64,000 nt of DNA from Trileptium ribeirensis (GCA_030248225.1 JASANE010009978.1:1-64000), one strand, 5' to 3'; shown: positions 47,501 through 56,923, counted from the first letter of the stretch. Program-made: numbers and translations. The notes: generated by a model from the sequence alone, not told the origin.

Positions 47501-50500
47501 ATATAGTATCCGAAGATCATTCTGGAATGTTCCAGTCAATAACGTATTGTTCTCGTCACTTGTGGATGACGAAATACATAGCTAGTGAGTTCCAGAAAAT
47601 ATGTATATATGTAGCGTCGGACTGTCGCCACGGCAGCCACGACACCAAGTAACGTAATTTTTGGGCATTTTCGAATTCTGTTCCGGGCTCCTTTGGCCCA
47701 CTTTTTCGGTGTGGGGGTAAGAGGGTTTGAGAGGGAAGATGTTGGGATCAGGCTTCGCACATGACTGAAGGGCACAAAAACATTTCACGCTTTCTAATGA
47801 GCTATCGCGCGACTCAATCAGCACAGGCAACGCTAAGTTATGCGTGTAACCCTAAAACGCAATAACGGACATTTTATAATTTCACCACCAACAAGGTTGG
47901 TGAGAATCCTGCGCTTCGTTCTGTTCAAACACTACATACAGGATTTAATAAAATATTTTTGTCCATTGACATCCTCCGCATTACGGTCAAACCTTTCCAA
48001 AATAGCCCCCAAGTTCCAGCTATCTTTTACACGCGAGTGCAATGTTCTCTATTAGAGGTTAGCCGAACAGATACCGTGATTTTGGATTTTGGCAAAGAAA
48101 TAAAAATTAATTATAATAATGATATACTGATAACCTTGTTGCCTTTTAGAAAGTCTGCTGCTTGATTACTCATTGTTAGCGTATATTCCGATCCAGATTT
48201 AATACCAAAAGCCGACAACCAACTTTTTGATTTTTTTGTTGCACTCATATTTTTCAAAATTTCTAAGTCCACATATATTATGAAAATAGTACGTAAGTTA
48301 TATCTCTGAAATGAATGAAACCATAGCCACGTAACACTAGCACTCCAGCCGCAGCTGTTTGATGAAATTCAGAACTAAAAATAAATGTCAAAGTGTAGCA
48401 TTTTGCAAAGTCCACTACAATAACTCAGTACACTATACCGTTTATCGGTATGTCAACAACTGTAAATGTAATACTTGTCACCAATGATCACACGCTCTTA
48501 CAACATACCTGTTTCCTTGGTCTTTGCATCACCTCCATTGAGTAATTTCTCAATATATTCTGTCGCCATGATTGGTCGCAAATGTGTCTCCTTGTTATGC
48601 TTGTGGACATCGCGTTCGGTGTCTAGATGAATGGGTAAATTCGGGATAGTCATAATTGGATCAGCGATATGGATTAGCCGATGCTCTACGGTATCGTTTT
48701 GCGTCTAGAATTGGCAGATAATAGCCGAATATATTGTATGACTACCAGGGCTGCGATGCAGGGGTGGTTAACTCACCAACGAGCACTAGCCCCTACTCGT
48801 CGTCTACCCGTCTCCCCAGTTTCATGACTTAAATTTATGTTAACCTCGAAAAATTTCCGTATTCACCACCAACAAGATACAAATGTAATGTACTTTGATG
48901 ACTTCTCCAAACTACCAAAATTTCGCCTGTGTGTTCCCCAGCTAGGAATCGGGGAGAACAGAAAATACCTGGGGAGGCGGCCAATTCCTTAGGTCATCTA
49001 TTCGACAAGGTCGAAAATGTTTTAATTCAGCAACTGATTGCAATAATTACTGTACTAAAACTGGCTTTCCCTAACTGCCTCCAAAGTACCTGGGGGAACC
49101 AAACTGGGGGCCCTCCACGTCGAACTCGGGGCAGGTGGGGCGAGAAAACTTCGGCTTCCCTGCTGAACTGGGGGGACTTAACAACGCGAAAATAGCATTA
49201 ATAGCCGATTCACAATCAATATGCAATAATAATGGAGACAATATAATGAAACACTATAAACTGACGGTAATTTTATTTAATTTTATTGTTTTTAAATCAA
49301 CTGACGGTAATTTTATTGTTTTTAACCCCGCAGGGCGAAAGTTTGGAAAATTTTTTTACCATAATGAAAAAGTGGCATATTTTTGCCTGGCAGAGAAAAA
49401 ATTGCTTATTTTTAGTCATGCTTAACTGGGAAATACCGGGGGCTGAACTATCAAATTTTGTATCATTTGAGTGTGTTTTTACCGAGAAGTGTTTTTTAAT
49501 TTTTTTTTGAAAACAAAAAATTGCCAAGAGGCGATGAAACGTGGGAGCCCAACATTTCGCCATGGGGGCACTCCGTTTTTGCCAGGAGGCACTTGAAAAT
49601 GCCAGCGGGCTTCCCACCTCCCGATTTGGAAAGCCCAGAAAATAAGTGCTTAAAAACAAAAGTGACGTCGTTTGTGCCTACATTCGTTCATAAATAAATG
49701 CAATGCAACCGAACGTTTTAATGCTCGCTTGCAAACAAAAACGCTCACGTTTCTTCTCTAAAATCGATACAAGTATACTGGGCTCTTCATTCGCTGAAAA
49801 TTTTTAAGGGTTCCCCTGGTTCCGAACCGGGGAGGGTCAGCCAATTTTGCCCAGAGAAAACTGGCTAAAAATCGTGTCAGAAACACTGTCAAAACGCTTT
49901 TGATGGAGATAAAAAAGCTATTTTGAAGCAAACTTTCACAAAATTTGCGAAATTTTTGGCTTCAGAACGGAATTTTAGTACAAATTTTGATCAAATTATT
50001 TTATTATGTACTTTGAACCGATTGGAAACAAAAAATTCTAAGAGGCCGGGGGAGCCCAAAATGTTGCCAGGGGCATGAACCGATGGGCACTTGTTCTGAA
50101 CCAGGGGGAACCGAAAATGCCAGGCCCTCCCACACCCCCCAATTTGGAGAGCCCAGCTATATTCAGCATAAGTACCCATAGGGTTTGTCTTGTCTAAGCG
50201 TCAGAACCCCATCACTCATATCTACCCCCTGAAGCCGCTTAGCATCCACTCCGCGGCGACGGCGCGCAGAAAGTTTTAGCAACTATGAGTAAAATTAACC
50301 AAACTTTGATAAAAATTCAATATAGAAACTGTAAGAAAAAATTGGGTACCATACAGAAAAAGTTCTTGGTTATCCCGTCTGTCGTAGCCATTTGCCAGAA
50401 CCATTTACCTCCCGTAATCCGGCAGACCTTGATCCCCGTGTTATAAAATAATACGATTTGGCCATAGCGTACCACACTCCTGAGTGTCGAACTCCAAATC

Positions 50501-53500
50501 CGTATTTATCTGCCTTCCTAGCCTTGAAGGCACGCGGCAATTTTTGAGAATATTAAGGAAAGGCAAGCTTTGAGAAAATTGATGAACGATAGTTACCAAA
50601 AAATCGGTAAAATTCCAATCAAAACTGTGCAAAATCGGAAAAAAATTTGGAGAAAATTATCAGTTTCAAAGAATTACAAAAATTTACTCGCCACCTCATC
50701 CTTCCTCTCTGCGCACGCTCACCTCCTTCTCCGCCATCAGCATTTATCCTCCTGAGCCGATTGGTCGGGGACACCAATGACATAATTATTTTTGCAAACC
50801 ACAACGAAATAACAATTCTTAATTTGCCAGTTACAAAATCTGCCCACTGGGTATTGACTAAGCTATTCGATCAATCAAAGTACACCTACCGTACGCTGGC
50901 TAGTCCAAAATATCGGAAATTATAGCCGGGGGGCCCCGGCTCACGTGCCGAATTTTGCCGGGGGGGGCAATTTTTTTGCCGATTTTGTCGCGTTTAGCCG
51001 TTTATTTTTCTCAGCAGAGGGCTTTGACCCGAGGTGTAGCCGAATTTTTGCCAGGGGATAGCCCCGTTTTGCCGGGCAGCCGAGAATACCACCCCCCACT
51101 TTGGACTAGCCAGGTACAGCGCAACACTGTTACTACAGGAATGTAGTAACCAAAATATGAAATACCTTAACCATGACTCGACCAGCAACAGTTAGATCTC
51201 GATCGAACCATGACCTCCATATCCCGCCACCATATGGCATTACGCCCAATTGAAGACATCCGCCAGATCCCAGTTTTGATCTAGGCTTCACCTGAAGACG
51301 TAAAACGGCACAAAAATAATAAAAATTGAGACAATACACCTAAATGATATTCCGTATAATCTCGATAATACAAAATAAGCCACCCGATATCTCTATCACT
51401 AAGCATACCTCGACAAAACAAGCCACCCCAGTAGCATACGATAATATAGCTCACAACGTCCGCAAAGGTTGCAGGTGTAACCAATTTTGTCGAAATTTAC
51501 TTCAAAATCGCGTCCTCTTTATCAAAAGCGTTTTGGTAGAGTTTATGACACGATCTTTAACCGTTTTTGGCAAAATGCCCGCTGGCAAAATCCGGTGCAC
51601 CCCGATTAGGAACCAGGAATCCCCGGTTAATGCCTCCTGGAAAAATTTTCAGGGAATAAATAGCCCAATTACAAAAAGGTATACTATAATTTTCTGATCG
51701 TTGGCCAGAGACATTGTTCAGGCTAGCGCTTGGCAACCAGTGCCCATCAGTTGAGGATGATGATTTTCTGATCAGAATGCTATAATTGAGACAAATTGTG
51801 ACACTGCTCGCACAGTTTCAATACATATAGTTCGTTCCTAAGAACGCAGTTTTTGGCTGCTCTGCAGTTATGTTACGTTACTCCTATGTAGACTGATTAC
51901 AAAGTTTACAAGCGCACTAGTTGGTGCTTCACGCAATTTATATTAGCCAAGCTTAAAGCTAAGTACTTCAACAATCCATACTGTATTATGTAAAGTTGGA
52001 CCAGTTTAATTCTAACATATACCGCAGATTTCTGAATTGGTAAGCTGCTACAAGCATCGACTCAGCTTTGTTTTGTTAACAAACTCCTACCGAGTGAAGA
52101 TGAAAAATTCTTACTGAAATTGTGTCCTACTTACGTTTCACGGGTAATTTGCTGAGTCTTACTCTTTTTATTAGTTTGACTGTATTGGAACTTGATCATT
52201 ATGTATATATAGCGCACGACTGGACCACAGCTGAAGCAAAAAAATGTGGACAATTTTAAACAAAAATTTTAAACCCGAATTCCAGTTCCGGTATGGGTTT
52301 TTTATTTTGCCGGAGCCCCAACCGGAACAAGATTTTCGCGGTAACGGAATTCCAGTTATTCCCTGCTGTCTGGAATTGGACTCTGAAAACTATTACAATT
52401 GCTAGAACCAACTAAATTTCTTATCAAGGGATATGATATAGGCCTATCGAGCAGAACAGTCAGACATATTCCAAAATTTTAATTGTACGATTCCTTACCT
52501 TGAAACATGGGCTGTCGGTATGAGCTCCTACTATCGAGAATCCATTACCAGGCTTCCAGTTTCCGCCTACAGCAAATGCAATAACCGTCGACTTGTTTCG
52601 AGTGACGAAGACCTGCAACAGATATTAGGACAACAAATCATTACCGCTGGGTACAATCACAATACTTACGAAAAAACCACGCCACTTCCTACTCAATATC
52701 ACTGAAGAAAACATGCTATATAATGCACTTTCCAATTACATTAAGCGCTATCATTTCTGGGAAATTGCTGTTTGAGCTCATACCTCATCAATTTATGAAC
52801 TAAAACAACTTTGTCAATGACGCTATTAGACTATTTAATATGTTAGCAACATGCACACCAACGTTCATGCTGTTTTCGAAGTTCATTAACATAACAGAAT
52901 GTACAAAAATGATTGGGTAGTATTATTTAAGACTATGCCTATAATATGGGCCAAAAAATTAGATATAAATAAACGTGCAACTACTACAATATTATTGGCA
53001 TCGTAAATGTTATTATTATTATACAGCGATATACAATTTGCAAATAAATGTCAACAAATGTTTCGTGAAGCGTTCTCGATATTTTCCCTAAAGATTCGCT
53101 TTTATTTCCGTCTGCAATTGCACATACGTTAACCAAAAGATAACAGTGATACTAAACTATGTCAGAATGATATGTATTTTCAGACTTAGGTCTTGCACGT
53201 ATTGTAGTCACTGTATCCATGACAAAAGGCTTCGATCACATTCTGGTACACCAATATTTATGTTTCAGTAACAGTGTGATGGTTATACAACTGAAATATC
53301 ACAAGATGCTATTCATGAGTATGATGTTGCCATTAGCAAATATGTAATTTAATATACCTATCTGTAAATGCACCCAAAACAACAATGATAAAGTATGGAA
53401 AAGTCTGAGAAAGTCTAAACGTATGAGAAAACACTGGCCGAGTAATATATCCAATCAAACTACGCAGGATCAATATCGTAGGAGCAGTTAAAACTGACCA

Positions 53501-55803
53501 AATATTGTTGTGATTGCACAATAAAAGATTAGAACATATTTTTCTATAATTACCTACCAGTCTGGTTTTATGTATTCACTCAATGCATACAGGTGTGCTG
53601 GAATTACCGATATTTAATACCATATAGGTGTCCAATGGCGTTCCACTTAAAAGGGATATGGCTCAGTAGAAAGTTCACCATTGAAGGGTAGAAAATGACA
53701 CCAATGACATTACCGGTTACTGAGTAACAGTGATAAATGTACCCACACAAGCCAGAATTTCAGCCATTGAATAGAATCATCGGTAAAAGGAGGACTAGAC
53801 ACAACGAATAGAGCTCAAACACGGAGCGCCACGAAAAACATACAGCAATAATTTTACCTAAGGTGTGTTTCTCCGAGGCCACTTTCCGAAATTTTTAGGT
53901 ATGTTAGAGCACTACAGGATTTCTTGAAATAGTGATATGTGTGCTACGGTGATTCGGGACTACCAAGACTTAGTTGAGCGATCCAGTTAACATGATACAC
54001 TGTCACTTACTTGGAATGCGACAAATGAATGAAAATTAACTAATCACGTTTATACAAACATGGAATGCTATTTATAACATAAGATTTAATTACAGCCGGG
54101 TACAGAAACCGGGAACCTACTTTGTCCAAAGGTTTGATGGTCCACGACTCTGCTTCGGAGCGCTCAGCAAACCCAGCTGCACTAAGAAGCTGGCAACATC
54201 GATGAGTGGCTATAAAAGTAAATAAGAAAAGACTTCATTTTAGGATGCCTTGCAGTAACTATTTCAGTAAAGGATATGCAATTAAACAGTGATTTATATT
54301 ATTCGTACTACTCTTGCATTTGCGCTTAAATTTTACAAATACTTTCAATGTTGTTATGCTGTATGACAATTATAAACAAAGTTGATCAGATCTAAAAGTC
54401 GACTTAAGACCACGCAGCGTGACAGTTCGTACCATAAACAGTCGATACTGCTTAGAGTTTCTAGCTATCGAGCCAGAATAGCAGAATGCTGCGCTAAATC
54501 ACGTTAACCAACCACCCCTTCGATACCTCTAATTGAAAAGGATAACTACAGTTGAAAATACCATAGCAAAAAGTAGCAGATCCACATTTCGCGTTTTCCA
54601 AAAAATGGTCAAAACTTATAACATTATGGTCTTTTATTTTAGCCCCGCCAAGGTCGAATTTGGTCAATTTTGAAGATACAGCAATGAATTTGCTACCAAT
54701 TGACCTAGCTCTATGCGCTGGTTCAGAAAATTCCAGTTCTTGTGACACTTTTATGACAAAAAAAATTCCGGATTATTCTAAGTCCCCCTTGGTACCAAAA
54801 ATTTTTGAAAATTTTTTTTCGATAAATGTATAAGGGAATCCATTTTTAATACCATTCGAACCGCTTTGACGAACTGAGTCGAATGATAAATCAGCCCAAT
54901 CGGTTCATGGGTTAATGACTTAGGCGTAGGAATTCACATAAATTGCAATAACTACTTAACTCGTGAACCAATTCAGCTAATTTTACCACCAGTACACTTA
55001 TATATTTATCGTGAAAAAATCCGATGATTATAAATACTAAAGCAAAACATTGGGAACTCAAAAAAATCGAAAAAACTTGTCCTAAAGGTGGCCTAAATGG
55101 ATGTTTCTGAATCTGAGCTCATCGAGCTGAGTCCAATTATGCCAAAATTATGGCCGTATCTTCAAGAATGACAAAATTCGGCTTGGGGGACTAAAGGAAA
55201 ACACCCCAATATTATGTGTAGAACGTTTTAATTGCCAATCTGATAGATTACTTACATTCAACCTAGCCTAATGTTTACTTAAACCTAAAAACGCGTGCTA
55301 AGGGAAACTGTTCCTGAGAAATAGATATTAATTTAATGCCTATTTCCATTATTGTGTAACCGAAAACATCCAAAAGGCCGCCTTAAATGATGAAAACATG
55401 AGGAAACTCATTTTTCAAAGATAGAAAAAATTAGGTCACAATACTACGTTATGTTCAACAATTAATCTGGCAACCTTTTTAAAATTTATGCTAAAACTAT
55501 TTACGCTATCTTAAGAAAAAACAGACTTCGCCTATTACGCATAACGAAAGTCATCAAATGTAAATTATATCCCGTTTACATAACTAAAAGTCAACCCCCC
55601 CTGCCGGCTATAGATAAAATAGACAATAGTGATACTGCTGTTGAAATTATGCATTTTATACATTGCGTGCGAATTAAACAACCAAACAATTATTACACCA
55701 AAAACAACTACAACTCACCGTGATAAGGCGAGGGCGACGCATTCAAAAAAGATATAAAGCTTAGCGCCGTTCGACGAATTTCTTGCATATTGTAGCTGCT
55801 CAT
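35518..55803 (-). CDS. DNPEP: Aspartyl aminopeptidase (M18), 11 exons, 468 aa
   Basis: A cytosolic zinc aminopeptidase that removes N-terminal acidic residues from peptides. Complement join, 5' to 3': 55803-55719, 54209-54121, 52612-52499, 51291-51166, 48704-48509, 46871-46759, 42800-42651, 40559-40420, 39020-38843, 36570-36403, 35565-35518. The sum is 1,407 nt, all junctions are GT-AG and all phases agree; about 475 aa is usual. Conserved residues: GAHTDSP (His89), YGGGIW and WFDRDLT, PRLDN (Asp257), [12 protein letters not shown] (Glu290/291), [11 protein letters not shown] (Asp340, His343), [12 protein letters not shown] (407-413), AMHSVRE (His434), and the C-terminal AFFEYYPS. All family metal ligands and the catalytic Glu are present, so it should be active. 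Kilobase introns hold many transposon copies. It converges with PRPS. Confidence 0.95.
36086..36279. mobile_element. Tc1-like MITE (T2)
   Basis: Starts CAGTCGCGGCCAGAAATAAG and ends with the inverse CTTATTTTCGGCCGCGACTG. It is preceded by TA and followed by TT (an eroded TA duplication). A CAGT...GGCC start next to TA is typical of Tc1/mariner ends. The body is rich in ATCGAAATTTCGAT. It lies in DNPEP intron 10. Confidence 0.75.
36403..36570 (-). CDS. DNPEP: DNPEP coding exon 10 (last metal ligand)
   Basis: Acceptor TTTTATAG, donor GTTAGT, 56 codons in phase 0. It encodes [20 protein letters not shown] then [20 protein letters not shown]. His434 of AMHS is the last zinc ligand. The plus-strand open frame over the same bases is a shadow. 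Confidence 0.95.
36571..38842 (-). other. DNPEP intron 9
   Basis: 2,272 bp. It holds the T3 MITE, the ATCGAAAT cluster, a MITE-like GC patch (37795-37960) and two minus-strand open frames (38080-38310 and 38405-38785). The latter have hydrophobic N-terminal parts but no family match, and they lie wholly inside the intron. Confidence 0.8.
36814..37071. mobile_element. Tc1-like MITE (T3)
   Basis: Starts CAGTCCCGGTCAAATATAGG next to TA and ends TTATACACGGCTG next to TA. The terminal match is imperfect. The body has the same AATCGAAATTT text as T2. It lies in DNPEP intron 9. Confidence 0.5.
38843..39020 (-). CDS. DNPEP: DNPEP coding exon 9
   Basis: Acceptor TATTGTAG, donor GTCAGT. It encodes [20 protein letters not shown] then [18 protein letters not shown]. 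This is the SADMAHAVHPNY..KHE..H.P..H.G.VIK.N..QRYA block, including Asp340 and His343. Confidence 0.95.
39021..40419 (-). other. DNPEP intron 8
   Basis: 1,399 bp with the family D MITE at 39167-39530. The rest is unremarkable. Confidence 0.8.
39167..39530 (+). mobile_element. MITE family D, copy D2
   Basis: Starts CTGGCCTGTCCACAACCCTC and ends in a weakly inverse GACAGAACAG. It is bounded by a perfect 5-bp duplication TATTA (39162-39166 and 39531-39535). It aligns with 8421-8794 over its whole length: GTGGGGGA, GAAATTTCAAAGTGG, AAAAATGC.AAATATT, ATTTGGAAAGTGG. It has no coding capacity. Confidence 0.85.
40420..40559 (-). CDS. DNPEP: DNPEP coding exon 8
   Basis: Acceptor CTTTTCAG, donor GTGAAT. 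It encodes [20 protein letters not shown], a [14 protein letters not shown] segment and CIPKSLLL plus two bases of Ser338. It matches the [VC]GSESAQGA...........RR and EE.IPKS blocks. Confidence 0.94.
42045..42415 (-). mobile_element. MITE family B, copy B3 (inverted)
   Basis: The right end GCAAAGAGCCCAG is the inverse of the family start CTGGGCTCTT; the left end CTTAGCTCTTCAAATTG matches the other terminus. The internal blocks (CAGAATCGC, GTCAAAAGAGTTTTGGAAGC, CCCCTGGC) align with 49778-50156 read backward. Flanks do not match, so it is an older copy. Confidence 0.7.
42459..42611. mobile_element. Tc1/mariner-like MITE (T1)
   Basis: 153 bp with ends CAGTCACGCT and AGTGTGACTG, inverse apart from one base, each flanked by TA (42457-42458 and 42612-42613). 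The interior is a partly palindromic GCGAATCGTTCG / CGAACGGTTCGCG text. It ends 39 bp from DNPEP exon 7. Confidence 0.85.
42651..42800 (-). CDS. DNPEP: DNPEP coding exon 7 (second metal ligand and catalytic Glu)
   Basis: Acceptor ACGTTTAG, donor GTTAGT, 50 codons in phase 0. It encodes [19 protein letters not shown] and, at the end, [10 protein letters not shown]. Asp257 of PRLDN bridges the zinc ions; Glu290/291 of DNEE supply the catalytic base and a ligand. Confidence 0.95.
42801..46758 (-). other. DNPEP intron 6
   Basis: 3,958 bp, mostly occupied by a plus-strand LINE relic (43740-45275). The stretch 45800-46400 has two similar AATTTACCGTTAT...GCATCACGTA passages (about 46030 and 46197) hinting at a diverged ~170-bp duplication. 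Confidence 0.75.
43740..45275 (+). pseudogene. LINE pol relic 4 (Jockey/CR1-type)
   Basis: Plus-strand fragments in order: [110 protein letters not shown]; and the C-terminal [19 protein letters not shown]. The [12 protein letters not shown] and PQG blocks identify the Jockey/CR1 supergroup. Many frameshifts and stops are present, and the YADD region was not found. It lies antisense within a DNPEP intron. Confidence 0.88.
46759..46871 (-). CDS. DNPEP: DNPEP coding exon 6
   Basis: Acceptor GATTTTAG, donor GTAAAT. It encodes [20 protein letters not shown] then [17 protein letters not shown], matching HHS.L...........DI..FEL.L.DTQPA. Confidence 0.93.
46872..48508 (-). other. DNPEP intron 5
   Basis: 1,637 bp containing the solo LTR at 47347-47644. 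Other open frames here have no recognisable content. Confidence 0.8.
47347..47644 (-). repeat. Solo LTR of a gypsy element (minus orientation)
   Basis: Read on the minus strand it runs from TGTCGTGGCTGCCGTGGCGA to GAATACAACA. It has the same terminal words as the LTR at 3244-3634, a TATATAAAG promoter box, the shared TTTACTGTTTCTT run and an AATAAA signal near the 3' end. The 5-bp flanks are CCATG and CCAAG (one mismatch), as left by LTR-LTR recombination. It is antisense to the window but in the sense direction of DNPEP. Confidence 0.78.
48509..48704 (-). CDS. DNPEP: DNPEP coding exon 5
   Basis: Acceptor CAATTCTAG, donor GTATGT, 196 nt. It encodes [20 protein letters not shown], a [11 protein letters not shown] segment and a variable GGDAKTKET end. 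It matches LVHVERPILRIP.LAIHL..........L.PILAT of the family. Confidence 0.93.
48900..49190. repeat. MITE-like GC-rich repeat, ends unclear
   Basis: Contains paired CTGGGGGAACC / CCTGGGGAGG / CTGGGGGGACTT blocks, ACTTCTCCAAACTACCAAAATT near the left and AACTGGGGGGACTT near the right. The style matches the bodies of families A, B and D, but no full-length partner is in the window. Confidence 0.4.
49265..49470 (+). repeat. Repeat family C, copy 2
   Basis: Contains CTGACGGTAATTTTATTGTT twice (a 37-bp local duplication), then CCCCGCAGGG, GCAGAGAAAAAATTG, TTTTTAGTCATGCTTAA and CTGGGAAATACC. These are the same blocks, in the same order, as 10456-10700. Confidence 0.6.
49778..50156 (+). mobile_element. 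MITE family B, complete copy (B2)
   Basis: 379 bp. It starts CTGGGCTCTTCATTCGCTGA and ends CAATTTGGAGAGCCCAG, inverse of each other at the first 9-12 bases. The flanks GTATA and CTATA match at 4 of 5 positions. The body has the GGGGGAGCCCAAAATGTTGCC-type GC-rich blocks and no ORF of note. It is the reference copy for the truncated and inverted relatives in this window. Confidence 0.8.
50896..51113 (+). mobile_element. MITE family A, copy A2
   Basis: 218 bp with perfect 14-bp terminal inverted repeats CTGGCTAGTCCAAA / TTTGGACTAGCCAG. It is flanked by GTACG and GTACA (4 of 5). It aligns with the inverse of 24512-24743. The interior has homopolymer-rich CCGGGGGGCCCCGG and TTTGCCGGGGGG runs. Confidence 0.87.
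51166..51291 (-). CDS. DNPEP: DNPEP coding exon 4
   Basis: Acceptor GTCTTCAG, donor GTATTT. It encodes [20 protein letters not shown] then [20 protein letters not shown] and VK; the YGGGIW..WFDRDL.LAGRV block is an M18 hallmark. The donor lies 52 bp from a family A MITE. Confidence 0.95.
51292..52498 (-). other. DNPEP intron 3
   Basis: 1,207 bp. It carries a partial family B copy (51483-51668) and a GAATTCCAGTT-rich patch at 52275-52380. Confidence 0.8.
51483..51668 (-). mobile_element. MITE family B, partial inverted copy (B4)
   Basis: The right end GAATAAATAGCCCAAT is the inverse of the family start; CTGAAAATTTTTCCAGGAGGC (inverse strand), the TTTACTTCAAAATCGCGTCC block and GGCAAAATGCCCGC match the left half of B2. 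The other half is missing. Confidence 0.6.
52499..52612 (-). CDS. DNPEP: DNPEP coding exon 3 (first metal ligand)
   Basis: Acceptor CTGTTGCAG, donor GTAAGG, phase 0 at both ends. It encodes [20 protein letters not shown] then [18 protein letters not shown]. His89 of GAHTDSP is the first zinc ligand of M18. Confidence 0.95.
52613..54120 (-). other. DNPEP intron 2
   Basis: 1,508 bp of AT-rich DNA with nothing recognised. Confidence 0.75.
54121..54209 (-). CDS. DNPEP: DNPEP coding exon 2
   Basis: Acceptor TTTTATAG, donor GTAGGT. It encodes [20 protein letters not shown] and SWTIKPLDK, matching the C..RLLQAGF.EL.E...W..KP block. Confidence 0.92.
54210..55718 (-). other. DNPEP intron 1
   Basis: 1,509 bp, over a third of it occupied by the family E element at 54625-55209. 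The rest is unremarkable. Confidence 0.8.
54625..55209. mobile_element. Repeat family E with ~110-bp inverted ends, copy E2
   Basis: The left arm (TTTTAGCCCCGCCAAGGTCG, AATTTGGTCAATTTTGAAGA, TACAGC) and the inverse of the right arm (CTTTAGTCCCCCAAGCCGAA, TTTTGTCATTCTTGAAGATA, CGGC) match over roughly 110 bp with divergence. The central part is non-coding and AT-rich. Total about 585 bp. Confidence 0.75.
55719..55803 (-). CDS. DNPEP: DNPEP coding exon 1
   Basis: ATG at 55803-55801; encodes [20 protein letters not shown] and NASPSPYH plus one base of Ala29; donor GTGAGT. The N-SPSP-[FY]-H motif marks the M18 N-terminus. A pyrimidine-rich TTATTGTAG lies 7 bases upstream of the ATG, a possible (trans-)splice acceptor. 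Confidence 0.9.
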
Positions 55804-55867
55804 TTTAAGTCTACAATAACTATATGAATCAATAAAAGCCGACGAAGTAAGTTTGTCACAGTGCAAA

Positions 55868-55985
55868 ATTTGGGTCTTTTACTTTAACCTCGCCTGCCCA
55901 AAATTGATCAAGACAGCTTTAATTTTGGTACCACTTGATTCTGCTTGACGAGTCGGTGCAGAAAAGGTTTATGGAAAAACTAGGG
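55868..55985. mobile_element. Repeat family E, left-arm fragment (E3)
   Basis: ATTTGGGTCTTTTACTTTAA, CCTCGCCTGCCCAAAATTGA and TCAAGACAGCTTTAATTTTG match the E2 left arm. No right arm was found nearby, so it is a fragment, about 65 bp upstream of the DNPEP start codon. Confidence 0.6.
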
Positions 55986-56923
55986 CGCTCGTCATGAGCG
56001 AACCACTTGCTCACAATAGGACGGTCGTTTCTCGCGCATACTCTATGTATAAACTTATTTATAATACGAAATGCATTGACGAGCTAAGCTGAAAATAAAT
56101 CTGTAAAAATAGCTAAATCCGGCACAGATTTATGAGGACACATATTTATGACAGACATTTATTTACAACACATATTTGGATTTGGGAGCGACACATATTT
56201 ATGTGAAACCCAATGTCGGTAACCCTTGAAGCAATTTTTTCACCATTCAAATCAGTTTATAATGCGGTTCCATTGGTATATAAGATTAATACACCTACTG
56301 AAAAATATTTTTCGAAAAAATTTGGTAAAACTGGTAGCCCAAATTAATCGAAAAATATTCATTATAAATGTGACCCAAACGGACGTTTTCTTAACCTCTG
56401 CGTCAACCTGCGTTAAAGGAACCAAAATAATCCGGCTGGCGAAGGCTATTAGGTAATACATAAATAAATTTGGACCTGTAAAACGTAGTACATTAAAACT
56501 TAGAAATATTAATCTACCAGGAAATGAAATCAGTATTAAGGTTAGGCTGAGGAAGTTGTATTATTTGCTGATATACACGGAAGTTTGTTCAAAATAAAGG
56601 TCGTGTAAATCCGGATCGCTTTCCTTAAATTGATACACCCTAAATTTGTTATGGGAGTAAAATACTACACGTGCCAGATACAATTTTCGCCTTTTGCGAG
56701 GACGAACACCAGGGAGAGAAGTCCCCGAGCATTTGAAGATCTTAAAACTGTACACAGCTTTTCCATCTTTTTATCACAACGTATAATACTAAGCTCACTT
56801 GAACTCCACTGACAATGATTGATGATACACATATATCGTCTCTGTAGATTGTAAAATAAGGATTAAACTTGACGACTTATCTCCAAATTCGAGCTTTCCT
56901 GACTGGGTAGGGGCAAAGCCCCA
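55986..56923. other. Upstream of DNPEP, nothing recognised
   Basis: Open frames at 56226-56456 (plus) and 56561-56755 (minus) show no known domain. The minus frame is Lys/Arg-rich and then YLARVVFYSHNKFRVYQFKE, which reads coding-like, but neighbouring exons could not be placed. Confidence 0.4.

Larger units (their letters stand above)
48705..51165 (-). other. DNPEP intron 4
   Basis: 2,461 bp, densely packed with elements: a GC-rich MITE-like stretch (48900-49190), family C (49265-49470), family B (49778-50156) and family A (50896-51113). Confidence 0.8.

Noticed and set aside
52520..52705. Plus-strand ORF of 61 codons.
   Set aside because: It is a shadow of DNPEP exon 3, which reads GAHTDSP on the minus strand.
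54494..54748. Minus-strand ORF of 84 codons.
   Set aside because: It lies in the left arm of the family E element; similar text recurs without an open frame in other copies.
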